Positions 56,049-64,000 of a stretch of 64,000 nucleotides of DNA are shown here, piece by piece; the stretch's first letter is position 1, and every line of letters starts with the position of its first letter. This stretch comes from Amphritea atlantica (lineage in GTDB: Bacteria; Pseudomonadota; Gammaproteobacteria; Pseudomonadales; Balneatricaceae), in contig CP073344.1 of the NCBI GenBank assembly GCA_024397875.1, positions 1,045,001-1,109,000 on the forward strand. Reading direction: 5' to 3'. The notes under the pieces were generated by a model. That model was not told where the DNA came from and did not search any database. It saw nothing but the letters and a program-made list of their open reading frames with translations. The translations under genes and the position numbers were made by a program.

Positions 56049-56178
56049 GCGCTAATGTATTCGGAGTCTTTAATTAGGAATGTTTCATTCCTGCTCCACG
56101 ATGAGCATCCGCGCCAGATAGCCCTTAAAAAACCGACAGCTTATAACAGCTGTTTTTTGTGACAGGTTTACTACCCGG
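56049..56178 (-). ncRNA. Putative bridge RNA in the IS110 right end, copy 2
   Basis: Same sequence as the candidate in copy 1. The guide-like strand CACAAAAAA is complementary to the TTTTTTGTG that follows this insertion point, one base longer than the match at copy 1, and GGTTTTTT matches the left flank. Confidence 0.6.
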
Positions 56179-56223
56179 ACGGTCAACCCTTTTCATCATC
56201 ACGCTCTGTTATTGCAAACCTGA

Positions 56224-57240
56224 TTAAACCTGCTGTGACTGGTAAGGCTCATTCTTGCTTAAAACAGCATACGCTATTCGTGACAGCTTGTTTGCCAGAG
56301 CAATACAGACCGTATTAAATGATTTACTTGCTCTCAGCTTTCTTAGCCAGTCATACATCGGCCCCCGATAGTTATCCAATCGTGATAGGATCGCTCTGGC
56401 TCCGTGCACTAATAAGCATCTAAGGCGTTTATTTCCACGCTTACTAATACCTAATAACTTCGACCTCCCTCCTGTCGAATATTGCCGCGGCACCAACCCT
56501 AACCAAGCAGCCATTTCTCGACCGCTTTTAAACTGATGAGCATTGCCCACTTCTGCTGCTAATTGGCTTGCAGTCATATCACCAATACCAGGAACGGTTT
56601 TTAGTAGCTGGCAACGACTGCTTTGCTTAACCTGCCTAACGATTTTTATATCTTGTTCGGCTATTTGCTCATTTAAGTAGCGGTAGTGATCATGCATCAC
56701 TTGAAGCTCACCTATGATGGCTGGGCATAGTGTAACTTTTTGTGTGCTTAGCCATGAAAACAGCTTTTTCATCGCTGAGTGACCACGTGGAAGGGATAAA
56801 CCGAATTCCAATAACAGCGCGCCAATACGTGACATACAAGCTGTGCGCTCCGCTACGAAGCCTTCACGTACTCGATGTACGACTACCTGACTTTGTGCGT
56901 CAACTGACTTCACTGCGACAAACCGCATATCCGGACGACCTGCCGCCTCAGTAATCGCTTGCGCATCAATGAAGTCGTTTTTATTACCTTTAACAAAAGG
57001 TTTAACATATTGAGGCGGGATTAATCGGACGTCGTGACCATAACTCATGCAGAGACGGCCTAACCAGTGCGCGCCACCGCATGCTTCAAACGCAATAATG
57101 CATGGCGGTAGTTGTGCTATAAAAGTAATGAGCTGATGACGAGAGAGTTTCTTTTTGCAGACTTGCTTATCGTGAGAATCACGACCAATTAAATGAAAAG
57201 AAGACTTGCCTAAATCGATTCCAAGGACTTTGATAGACAT
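56224..57240 (-). CDS. IS110-family transposase, copy 2
   Basis: 338 residues, identical in translation to copy 1, intact frame, ATG at 57240. DEDD and serine-containing domains are as described for copy 1. Identity of the two copies implies recent transposition. Confidence 0.96.
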   Translation of the reverse strand: MSIKVLGIDLGKSSFHLIGRDSHDKQVCKKKLSRHQLITFIAQLPPCIIAFEACGGAHWLGRLCMSYGHDVRLIPPQYVKPFVKGNKNDFIDAQAITEAAGRPDMRFVAVKSVDAQSQVVVHRVREGFVAERTACMSRIGALLLEFGLSLPRGHSAMKKLFSWLSTQKVTLCPAIIGELQVMHDHYRYLNEQIAEQDIKIVRQVKQSSRCQLLKTVPGIGDMTASQLAAEVGNAHQFKSGREMAAWLGLVPRQYSTGGRSKLLGISKRGNKRLRCLLVHGARAILSRLDNYRGPMYDWLRKLRASKSFNTVCIALANKLSRIAYAVLSKNEPYQSQQV

Positions 57241-57312
57241 GAGATGGTTCTCCTTGTTGGTTTCGTCGCCTTTCCAGCATAGCTGGTTAAAAGCGAGGGG
57301 AACCATCTCATT

Positions 57313-57983
57313 AAACCAATATGAATCAACCAGTATCCTTTGTGCGTAAACGCTTCTTTCAATGCCTCTTTTAGCGTTTGCAGGTCTTCGTGTACAGTGT
57401 GTGCGGTATGTGTTTCTCGCTTTGCCGTATTGATGAATAATGCAAACACCACAATAAAACTACACATGACAGCGAATATCTGCATGGCACTTTGCCAATC
57501 ATAAATACTCAACAATGTTTGCGTACCGGGGATCATCGCAAACATGCCAAATGACCCGGCAGCCGTGGTCAGGCCAAAGGCTTTAGCGGCATGCTCCGCG
57601 GGTACCACTTTTGCTACAGCACCCAATACGATCACGTAGCTGGTGGCACTTAAGCCAAGACCTACTAGCATCCCCAGTGATAGGTACATCATGGTCGGTT
57701 CGACAGTGATCGACGTTAAGTACAGACCCAGGGCGTAAGCGATAGCGCCTAAAATGATGATGCGCTTCGGCCCCCAACGGTCGGCGGCCATACCCACAAA
57801 TGGCTGGAACGCCCCAAAAAGCAAGTTTTGCAATGCAATGGCAAAGCTGAAGAACTCACGTCCCGTGTGGAAGTAGTCGGAAATAGGTGTCATGAAAATA
57901 CCAAAGGATTGCCTGATCCCCAGGCTGGTAATCAAAATCCCTATACCCAGCCAAACCAGGAATGGAAATCGGAAAGTAAACAT
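57313..57983 (-). pseudogene. MFS transporter, 5' part (split by IS110)
   Basis: The N-terminal 223 residues of a monocarboxylate-type MFS transporter: MFTFRFPFLVWLGIGILITS, GMAADRWGPKRIIILGA (the MFS loop 2-3 motif), then membrane segments to HKGYWLIHIGF where the IS begins. The reading frame is otherwise clean, so disruption is probably recent. Base composition is more AT-rich than the core genes nearby. Confidence 0.88.
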
Positions 57984-58424
57984 AAATTGCTCTTAATAAT
58001 GCCTGGGGTATGAGGGGGCTTTCATTTATGCCTATGGGTTCGTGACCGCCACGGTTTATGGCTTGCATTGCCACTATTTTCTCTAATCGCGGGTAAGCGA
58101 TAGACAAAAATTAATGACAGACGCAACATAGTTAACAGCCTCAGTGCCTTAGCGAAAGTGGATGGAAACAAGTGCTTATATGCGCTCAACTACGAGATGG
58201 GCGCGAAGTGTAGAGAGTATTTAGAGGCGACTCAAATGATAAAAAGGGAAGTCATCTATGCAAATTATACATATATTAAATTAGCCATTGAGAATAGCAC
58301 TGCACCGGGGAGTGGGCGGTGCAGTTGAATCGTAAGGTAGCTCCATGCTGAATGTTACAGTTTCATATTAATATGCCCGGATGCTTAACATGCACTTACG
58401 ACGAACTCCCCCCTGTTTTGATCA
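57984..58424. other. Intergenic region between MFS and lysR genes
   Basis: About 440 AT-rich bases without a credible gene. It should contain the MFS promoter and the LysR binding site, but I see no clear T-N11-A dyad that I would defend. Confidence 0.4.
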
Positions 58425-59396
58425 TTAATCAGGCGGAGCCATGGCATCAGCTTCTGTATCCAGTCCCATCTCTACCACACGTTTAGCGATTAGCTTGCCA
58501 CACTCTTCTTTTACAACACTTCTCAACCATTCTTGTGCGGGTGAATGTTCACAGCGAGGGTGCCAAATCATGGAATAATCAAACGGTGTAAAATGAAAGG
58601 GTAGCGGTTTTACGATCAGGTCATAGCGCTCTGAAACTAAGTAGGCTAAATCGGCAGGTACAGTGATAATTAATGGCATCGTATCCACAATCGCCATCGC
58701 AGTTTCTAAATGATATGCCCTGAGAACCATGCGCCGTTCAGGCTTACCTTCCAGTGCCTGTTCAATAAGAGATTTAACCCCATCACTAATGGCAATCAGT
58801 GCATGAGGGAAACTCAAATAATCATCCAGACACATCTGTTTATTCGCTAACGGATGTTGCTTAGATAATAGGCACGACACCCCTACACGACCCAATGTTT
58901 CATACTGTAATGGTTCAATAGAGGAAATTGGGCGGCAAATAGCTAAGTCAGCCCGGCCGTACGTGAGTTGCTCTTTCAAGTGCTCATCTTGTAGTGGTAA
59001 AAACTCAAACGCGACATTAGGTGCTTCCTGATATATGCGGGGTAAAGCAAAGGGTAAAATAGTTTGCATTGCATAATCAGTTGTTACAATCGTGAATGTT
59101 TGATCACAAGACCTGGGGTCAAAATCAAAAGGAGATAAGAGCTGCCTCAGAGACTCAATAGGTTCATCTAAAGCCCTGTTCATTGATAAAGCTTTCTCTG
59201 TAGGTACCAGATTCTGCCCTTGGCGTGTAAATAAAGGGTCAGCCAACAAACTGCGCAATCGCCCCAGAACCCGACTCATTGCTGACTGGCTCAGGTTTAA
59301 ACGAGCTGCAGCTCTACTGACACTTCGTTCCTCAACCAGAACCTGCAGCGCTACTAACAGATTTAAATCCCGACGATAAATCTCTTCTACTTTCAT
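58425..59396 (-). CDS. LysR-family transcriptional regulator
   Basis: 323 residues from ATG 59396 (AAGG 6 bases upstream; a 14-codon upstream extension is not used). N-terminal helix-turn-helix LVEERSVSRAAARLNLSQSA followed by MSRVLGRLRS; substrate-binding domain with TIVTTDYAMQTILPFALPRI. Same strand as the MFS gene, which it probably regulates. AT-richer than neighbours, in the same inserted segment. Confidence 0.92.
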   Translation of the reverse strand: MKVEEIYRRDLNLLVALQVLVEERSVSRAAARLNLSQSAMSRVLGRLRSLLADPLFTRQGQNLVPTEKALSMNRALDEPIESLRQLLSPFDFDPRSCDQTFTIVTTDYAMQTILPFALPRIYQEAPNVAFEFLPLQDEHLKEQLTYGRADLAICRPISSIEPLQYETLGRVGVSCLLSKQHPLANKQMCLDDYLSFPHALIAISDGVKSLIEQALEGKPERRMVLRAYHLETAMAIVDTMPLIITVPADLAYLVSERYDLIVKPLPFHFTPFDYSMIWHPRCEHSPAQEWLRSVVKEECGKLIAKRVVEMGLDTEADAMAPPD

Positions 59397-59462
59397 ACCC
59401 AGCCTTAAGCACTCTAACAATATTGACAGTGTAACCAATAAAATACGGAAAAAATCTTTAAG

Positions 59463-59700
59463 TTGGGAGCCTTTTATTCTGGCATCATCCCCTGGCTTGC
59501 CATGCCTCTGGTATTAAACATTTCCCATCCTGTCTATGCAGGTATTCCGGTTGCTGATGGGCTGAGCTTGGCACAAAATATGATGGCTGCGATGGGAGCG
59601 GTTGCGCAAACGCTTAAGCAGATTCAGGAGTATCAAACCCTGCTTCAACAGTACGAAAACATGCTGCAAAACACACCATGGCCGCTACATGAAATGGATA
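59463..59700 (+). pseudogene. Truncated TrbJ-like conjugal transfer gene fused to a dctM remnant
   Basis: The reading frame at 59463-59711 encodes a hydrophobic leader, then AGIPVADGLSLAQNMMAAMG and QTLKQIQEYQTLLQQYENML, which match the N-terminal region of TrbJ (P-type conjugation) proteins. After NT, homology stops and the frame enters the dctM remnant. No other transfer genes are present. It is probably the leftover of an integrative conjugative or plasmid element. Confidence 0.7.
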
Positions 59701-60092
59701 CTGATGACTGAACTGGTTCAGGACTCTAATCTTTCGCCCTATCTGGTGATTATCGCGATGCTGGCAACTTACTTCATTCTGGAGATGTTTCTGGATGATT
59801 TTGCGATTGTCTTCATCACCGTACCGCTGTTTGTGCCGATTGTGCAGGAGCTGTGGTTCGATACGGTGTGGTTCGCGTGCTGTTTATTATCAGTATGCAA
59901 ACCGCTTATCTGACACCACCCTTTGGCTATAATCTATTTTATATGCGCTCGGTAGCGCCGTCGTCGATCACCATCTACGATCTGTATAAAGCGGTGATTC
60001 CGTTTATTATTCTGCAGATTATGGGGCTTGCGCTGGTGGTGATCTTTCCTGAAATTGCACTTTGGCTACCGAATCTGATATTTGGATCCTGA
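59701..60092 (+). pseudogene. Decayed duplicate of the dctM 3' end
   Basis: 392 bases aligned to 54736-55128 of dctM with about 22 substitutions and one deleted base (near 59876, GTTCGCG against GTTCGCCG) by my count. The deletion shifts the frame, so the two halves are in different frames. It preserves ELVQDSNLSPYLVIIAMLAT and the terminal LPNLIFGS. Non-functional. Confidence 0.92.
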
Positions 60093-60149
60093 GGGTTATG
60101 CTGAAAATGACTCTGTATTGATGGCATCTGGTATGTAAAATTCAGCTTA

Positions 60150-60176
60150 AAAAGCCGCGCTCTGCGCGGCTTTTTT
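60150..60176 (+). terminator. Terminator after the dctM remnant
   Basis: Stem GCCGCGC/GCGCGGC, three-base loop, TTTTTT; A-run on the other side makes it usable for the convergent gene too. It may be the original dctM terminator. Confidence 0.88.
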
Positions 60177-60179
60177 GGT

Positions 60180-60575
60180 TCAGTGACGTTTGGTCGAGTG
60201 CATCGCCTTAAGCCATCGGAGACCGTCCTCTTCCGTCAGAAAGGTACGAAAGTTGATGCCGTGCATCATGGCGGATTGTTCGGCGATGATGTTCTCTTTC
60301 TGGTTTACCGGGTCGGTATCAACATAGGCGATCGCCAGTTCCGGCCAGAGCCAGTTCTGAACGCCTTCGACGATATTGAATGTATCCATCAGTGAGCGTG
60401 TGCCATCCAGATGGAAAACGGCCAGAATCAGGTTGTTTTCCTTCGCTTTGCAGAGACTGGCAACACGTTCCCACATTGTCAGGGATTGATGTGTTACATC
60501 TGTCCGCTCTCGGGATCCTTTAACTTCAACCCGCAAATAGTAACCACATTCCGTGGTGGTGTACTGATATGACAT
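60180..60575 (-). CDS. Small cytoplasmic protein, possibly STAS/SpoIIAA-like
   Basis: 131 residues, GGAG 7 bases before ATG. No signal or membrane segment. The alternating strand/helix pattern (YLRVEVKGSRERTDVTHQSL, NLILAVFHLDGTRSLMDTFN, GVQNWLWPELAIAYVDTDP) resembles small SpoIIAA/STAS-like proteins. I do not recognise a specific family; function unknown. Confidence 0.7.
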   Translation of the reverse strand: MSYQYTTTECGYYLRVEVKGSRERTDVTHQSLTMWERVASLCKAKENNLILAVFHLDGTRSLMDTFNIVEGVQNWLWPELAIAYVDTDPVNQKENIIAEQSAMMHGINFRTFLTEEDGLRWLKAMHSTKRH

Positions 60576-60643
60576 TGATCATCTCCATATGCTAATGAAT
60601 CTATTGAAGCATAAGTTTTAAATAAAACAATAATTAAGATCTG

Positions 60644-61414
60644 TTACCGCCAGTGAAGCCAGTAGCTGTATTCAATCCGGTTGGAATTATCGAGGATTGC
60701 TTTAAATAATTCGGAGGGTTTTGCCAGGCATTGCACCGGCTGGAATTCAGGTTCTGACCAGTCGGTCATTCCCCCCATATAAGCACGCTGGTATCCCCAT
60801 TGACCGCAGGACAGCAGAGCATCATAGCCTTGATTTCGTTCACATACCACGCAGGTTTCAAAACGGATATCGATGTCTGCCCCCTCAGTGCCCCAGGCGT
60901 CAGATACATAGGGTGTATCGTAGATCGAAACGGTGGCAGCCCTGACCGGCTGGCCCTGCCAGGGTTTGTCGCTATCATCTGCCGGGGCCAGATGAACGCC
61001 CCGGCCATGTTCAAGCGGAGCATTATCGTAGAAAGGATCAAGAAACTGGTCCGGGACATCAATCTGTGACACCCGCTCTCCCGGAAGCAGGCGAGCGTTG
61101 CTGTGGCGGACCTGTAATATTCTGTAACGATCACAGTTGGGCAGGTTGAGTATTTGAGTATCGCCAATATCATTGCTGAAAAAATGAATCTCCAGTCCGA
61201 CTCCGGTGGCATTGTCACCCGGGATGTAAGCCGCGTTGCTTCTACTGGTGTGATACCACTCCCTGGAGAATACCAGAAATCCGATGGGCCGATCTTTAAA
61301 CGTGACCGGACAGGTTTTACCGACCAGCAGTTCTTCGGCTGCCAGGTGGGCAGGAATGAAGGGGCTGGCAAGCAACATCAGAGGCAACCCCGATAGCATA
61401 AAAGTACGCAACAT
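60644..61414 (-). CDS. Secreted protein of unknown function
   Basis: 256 residues with a signal peptide (hydrophobic LSGLPLMLLASPFIPAHLAA). The mature part is Trp/Tyr-rich and has six cysteines, including a CVVC pair (ETCVVCERNQGYDALLSCGQ), which suggests disulfides or metal binding in the periplasm. No family recognised. Starts at ATG 61414; ATG 61399 is an alternative, with weak ribosome sites for both. Confidence 0.65.
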   Translation of the reverse strand: MLRTFMLSGLPLMLLASPFIPAHLAAEELLVGKTCPVTFKDRPIGFLVFSREWYHTSRSNAAYIPGDNATGVGLEIHFFSNDIGDTQILNLPNCDRYRILQVRHSNARLLPGERVSQIDVPDQFLDPFYDNAPLEHGRGVHLAPADDSDKPWQGQPVRAATVSIYDTPYVSDAWGTEGADIDIRFETCVVCERNQGYDALLSCGQWGYQRAYMGGMTDWSEPEFQPVQCLAKPSELFKAILDNSNRIEYSYWLHWR

Positions 61415-61522
61415 AGTCTAAGTTTAGACGTTGCGGGCCGCAGTCATTGAAATTTCATTAAATTGTCATGCGGGCATCAGAGGCTTTGCCCGCAAGTGCT
61501 CTATCGATAGCTCAGGCAGATC

Positions 61523-62383
61523 TCAGTTCGATGACGGGGGTTTGAGATAGTCGGAAAGCGGGTCCGGTGGTGAATCCGGTGTCACCATCCGCAGTGAATC
61601 AATGAAGAGGTGAAACATCTCTGCCTGAGAGTTGATATCCAGTTTAGCGTAGATGTTCTTACGATGATGTTTGATGGTTTCCGGGCTGATCTCGAGTTTT
61701 TCAGCGATATATTTCACCGCATAACCCCGCAATATCAACTGCAGAATCTGAGTTTCTCTCTGGGTCAGTACGGAACTGCCGAAATTACTCAGGGCACATT
61801 CCAGATGGGAGTCAAGAAAATGGTCTTTCTGCACTGTCTGAGAGCTGGCCCACCATTTAAGCAGAATCGCTTTTACTGTAGAAAAAACCCGTTGTATAAG
61901 CCCTTGCTGGGCGGCGGTAAACTTTGGCTTGTTGTCCTGACGGCTGATAGATACCTGAATACTGGCGTTTTCAGTGGGGATAATCAGGCAGATCTCATCA
62001 CCAAAATTGACCAGCCGGTAGTAAACCCGATAGAACTCACTCTGCTTAAAGCCATCCGGGGCGACATCGGCAAGGCTGTAAACCCCTTCGGCAGAACCAT
62101 CGGTCGCCAGTCGGTAGAAAGGATCCAGCAGATAAGCGCTCTCCAGATACTGATCGATATGGATACGCGGGTCTTCACCTTTACGGCGTTTACGTGACGG
62201 GCAGTAGGGCTGCCTGCCCTCTGGATAGACAATCAGAGTGCTGCCATCCGCATCAACAACCCTTCGCAGGGTGTCCATCAGATTATCAACGGCTTCGTCA
62301 TTCACCCCGTGGGTGATAATCCCTGCAATGGCATCATGCCAAAGCATAAGGGGCTGTTTAGCGACACGGTGAAACTTCGACAA
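61523..62383 (-). CDS. LuxR-family transcriptional regulator
   Basis: 286 residues with a C-terminal LuxR helix-turn-helix (LTQRETQILQLILRGYAVKY, IAEKLEISPETIKHHRKNIY). The N-terminal 200 residues are a sensor region I cannot assign. Starts at TTG 62383 with AAGG about 8 bases upstream. Divergent from the hydantoinase-B-family gene, which it probably regulates. Confidence 0.88.
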   Translation of the reverse strand: MSKFHRVAKQPLMLWHDAIAGIITHGVNDEAVDNLMDTLRRVVDADGSTLIVYPEGRQPYCPSRKRRKGEDPRIHIDQYLESAYLLDPFYRLATDGSAEGVYSLADVAPDGFKQSEFYRVYYRLVNFGDEICLIIPTENASIQVSISRQDNKPKFTAAQQGLIQRVFSTVKAILLKWWASSQTVQKDHFLDSHLECALSNFGSSVLTQRETQILQLILRGYAVKYIAEKLEISPETIKHHRKNIYAKLDINSQAEMFHLFIDSLRMVTPDSPPDPLSDYLKPPSSN

Positions 62384-62394
62384 ATCAGAAAACC

Positions 62395-62425
62395 TTAATT
62401 AGCGATGTTTTAAGTTGCTAATTAA
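62395..62425. promoter_or_regulatory. Inverted repeat upstream of luxR-type gene
   Basis: TTAATTAGC-N13-GCTAATTAA, perfect 9-base arms, 12 bases upstream of the LuxR start. Candidate operator or promoter-proximal site. The rest of the 340-base gap to 62724 has no gene I can support. Confidence 0.5.
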
Positions 62426-62724
62426 AGCCTGCTTTTCGTGTGGAGACAATAGCCGCTCTGCCAGAGATGAAAATTAGCGTTACTTTTTGGATAACAAGAC
62501 CTTATCTGGTGTGTGTTCAGGCCACCTGTAAAGGCATGGCTGAATCTGCCAATTCGTGTGTGCTGGAATTTAGCCTCGCAGTGCACCCAGAGACAAAGAA
62601 TAAGTCACCGCCTATCAATAAATAGAACCCGCTCGCTCATAGACTGTGTGTTAACCCGTTTGACCCTGATCGCTGAGGCGGACAGGGCAAACCCGATTCA
62701 TACAAAAACAATAAGGGGTACAAC

Positions 62725-64000
62725 ATGTCTACCAGTGTCGATCCAATCACACTTGCCGTTGTCCGTGGTGCGCTTGAAACAGCGCAGCGTGAGATGACGC
62801 TGACATTAGAGAAAACCGGTCGTTCCAGTGTCTTTAATCTGGCCCATGATTACAGTAACGCGCTGTTTGACCATTTTCCGGAGATGATTCTGCAGGGACA
62901 GGATATCCCGATCCACCTGGGGTCACTGATTCCTGCGATGAAAGAGGTAGCCAGCTTCTTTGGTGATGATATCCACGAAGGCGATGTTATCTATCATAAC
63001 GATCCCGCCTATAAAGGCAGTCATATATTGGACTGCTGTATGTACAAGCCCGTTTTTTACAAGGGTGAGCTGGTTTTCTGGACCGTATGTAAAGGTCATC
63101 TGACCGATATCGGCGGGCCGGTTCCTGCAGGTTATAACCCGGATGCGACTGAGATCTACGCTGAGGGGTTGCGGATTCCACCGGTGAAACTCTGGGAGAA
63201 GGGTAAGCGCCGGGAAGATGTGGTTAATCTGCTGCTGACCAATATGCGTGCCCGTCGCGATCAGGAGGGTGATCTGAATGCCCAGTACGGTGCTTGTCGT
63301 GTCGGTGAGCGTAATCTGATCGCTCTGCTGGATAAGTACGGCGTTAAACAGATTCAGGCCTGCATTGCTGAGCTGAAGAATATGGCTGACCGGCAGATGC
63401 GTTCCCTGATAGAGGCGGTACCGGACGGCGAATACTTCGGTTCAGCCGTGCTGGAAGATTCCGGTCATGGCTTTGGCGAGATGGAGATCACCTCTAAAGT
63501 AACAATCAGGGGCGATAAACTGCACATTGAAGTGCAGAGTCCGCCGCAGATTCCCTATTTTATCAACTCCTATGAAGGCAACTCTATGTCCGGGGTTTAC
63601 CTCGGGCTGATGATGTTTGCCCAGCTGCCTCCGCCGTATAACGAAGGTTTATACCGCTGCGTTTCGGTGGATCTGGGTAAGAAAGGCACCCTCTGTAATG
63701 CTCAGGAACCCGCGCCTCATGTGAACTGTACCACCACGCCGATGGAAACCCTGACCGATGCGGTACGTAAAGCACTGGAACAGGCGGCTCCGGAACGGGT
63801 GGCTGCGTCCTGGGGGCACGCCAGCGGTATCAACATTGCGGGTATCGACCCGCGCACCGGTGAGCAGTACGTCACCATGGTGCTGGCATCGATTATCTCC
63901 GGTGCCGGTGCAACCCAGGTGATGGATGGCTGGCACGCCTGTGGCCCGCTGTGCTGTTTCGGTGCGCTCAGTTCCGGTGATATTGAGCTGCTGGAGTACT
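62725..64000 (+). CDS. Hydantoinase B/oxoprolinase family protein (3' end outside window)
   Basis: Open from ATG 62725 (AAGGGG upstream) to the window edge, about 425 residues visible. HyuB-family features: NLAHDYSNALFDHFPEMILQ, IPIHLGSLIPAM, GDVIYHNDPAYKGSHILDCC and YFINSYEGNSMSGVYLGLMM. These enzymes are ATP-dependent hydrolases or carboxylases acting on hydantoins, oxoproline, lactams or ketones. Which one cannot be told; the partner hyuA-type gene should lie beyond the edge. Confidence 0.93.
   Translation, partial: MSTSVDPITLAVVRGALETAQREMTLTLEKTGRSSVFNLAHDYSNALFDHFPEMILQGQDIPIHLGSLIPAMKEVASFFGDDIHEGDVIYHNDPAYKGSHILDCCMYKPVFYKGELVFWTVCKGHLTDIGGPVPAGYNPDATEIYAEGLRIPPVKLWEKGKRREDVVNLLLTNMRARRDQEGDLNAQYGACRVGERNLIALLDKYGVKQIQACIAELKNMADRQMRSLIEAVPDGEYFGSAVLEDSGHGFGEMEITSKVTIRGDKLHIEVQSPPQIPYFINSYEGNSMSGVYLGLMMFAQLPPPYNEGLYRCVSVDLGKKGTLCNAQEPAPHVNCTTTPMETLTDAVRKALEQAAPERVAASWGHASGINIAGIDPRTGEQYVTMVLASIISGAGATQVMDGWHACGPLCCFGALSSGDIELLEY

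Larger units (their letters stand above)
55992..57312 (-). mobile_element. IS110-family element (IS1111 type), copy 2
   Basis: Same element as copy 1, opposite orientation, about 28 kb away. Ends were fixed by comparing the two copies: the left end is at 57312, flanked by AAACC (GGTTT on the IS strand), the right end near 55992, flanked by the complement of TTTTTGTG. Inserted in a T-run within the MFS gene. Removing the element restores HIGFFVCGF to within the uncertainty of one T. Confidence 0.92.

Noticed and set aside
27901..57312. The two IS110 copies as ends of a composite transposon
   Set aside because: IS110 elements move as single circles with guided targets, no outer target duplication is seen, and the interval holds core-type genes such as pta and a sigma regulon.
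1..64000. CRISPR arrays, tRNA, rRNA, prophage
   Set aside because: No regularly spaced repeats, no cloverleaf or rRNA signatures, and no phage structural genes were noticed on reading; the only mobile DNA is the IS pair and the conjugation-gene remnant.

Overview
The window looks like chromosomal DNA from a marine gammaproteobacterium, probably Oceanospirillales-like (inference from gene content and gene order; no rRNA or tRNA is present to anchor taxonomy). Most of it is ordinary dense coding sequence with short gaps, overlapping operons and clear hairpin terminators. Visibly more AT-rich, mobile-looking DNA occurs at 27.9-29.2 kb and 55.4-59.7 kb.

Region by region. (1) 1-27.8 kb is a sugar catabolism block around the Entner-Doudoroff pathway: edd (5' end cut by the window edge), glk, a GltR/GtrS-type two-component pair, a glucose-type ABC transporter, an AraC regulator, pgi, an outer-membrane porin, two LacI regulators, a second sugar ABC transporter whose binding-protein gene is frameshifted, a GH32 fructosidase, a hexose-6-phosphate mutarotase, mgsA, the eda-pgl-zwf operon and its divergent regulator hexR. 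(2) 27.9-29.2 kb is an IS110-family element of the IS1111 type, inserted in the T-tract of the hexR terminator. (3) 29.7-34.8 kb is a soluble NAD-linked [NiFe] hydrogenase operon, hoxFUYHW. (4) 34.9-37.4 kb is a CBS4-PAS-GGDEF-EAL protein. (5) 37.6-48.9 kb is a compact RpoE/ChrR-type (ECF sigma/anti-sigma) stress regulon: a DUF2878/CHI-like/DUF3833/SDR/NTF2 operon, an amine-oxidase/DUF1365/Cfa operon, sigma-chrR-TIGR02450, and DUF523-photolyase. Four promoter-like sites TGATC(C/T)-N16/17-CGTA precede these four units. (6) 49.2-55.1 kb holds pta and a TRAP transporter (dctPQM). (7) 55.4-60.1 kb is a scar region: an MFS gene split by a second, identical, inverted IS110 copy, a LysR gene, a truncated trbJ-like conjugation gene, and a decayed second copy of the dctM 3' end. 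(8) 60.2-64 kb has two uncharacterised genes, a LuxR regulator and the start of a hydantoinase-B-family gene.

How it works together: glucose or fructo-oligosaccharides enter through a porin and ABC systems, are phosphorylated or hydrolysed, and are channelled by Zwf-Pgl-Edd-Eda under HexR and GltR-type control. The sigma/ChrR block probably mounts a photo-oxidative (singlet oxygen) response through membrane-lipid modification and DNA repair. The most unusual signal is the 3' non-coding end of the IS110 element. It can be folded by eye into two internal-loop hairpins whose loop strands match, respectively, both insertion targets and the element's own ends, which is the layout expected of a bridge RNA.
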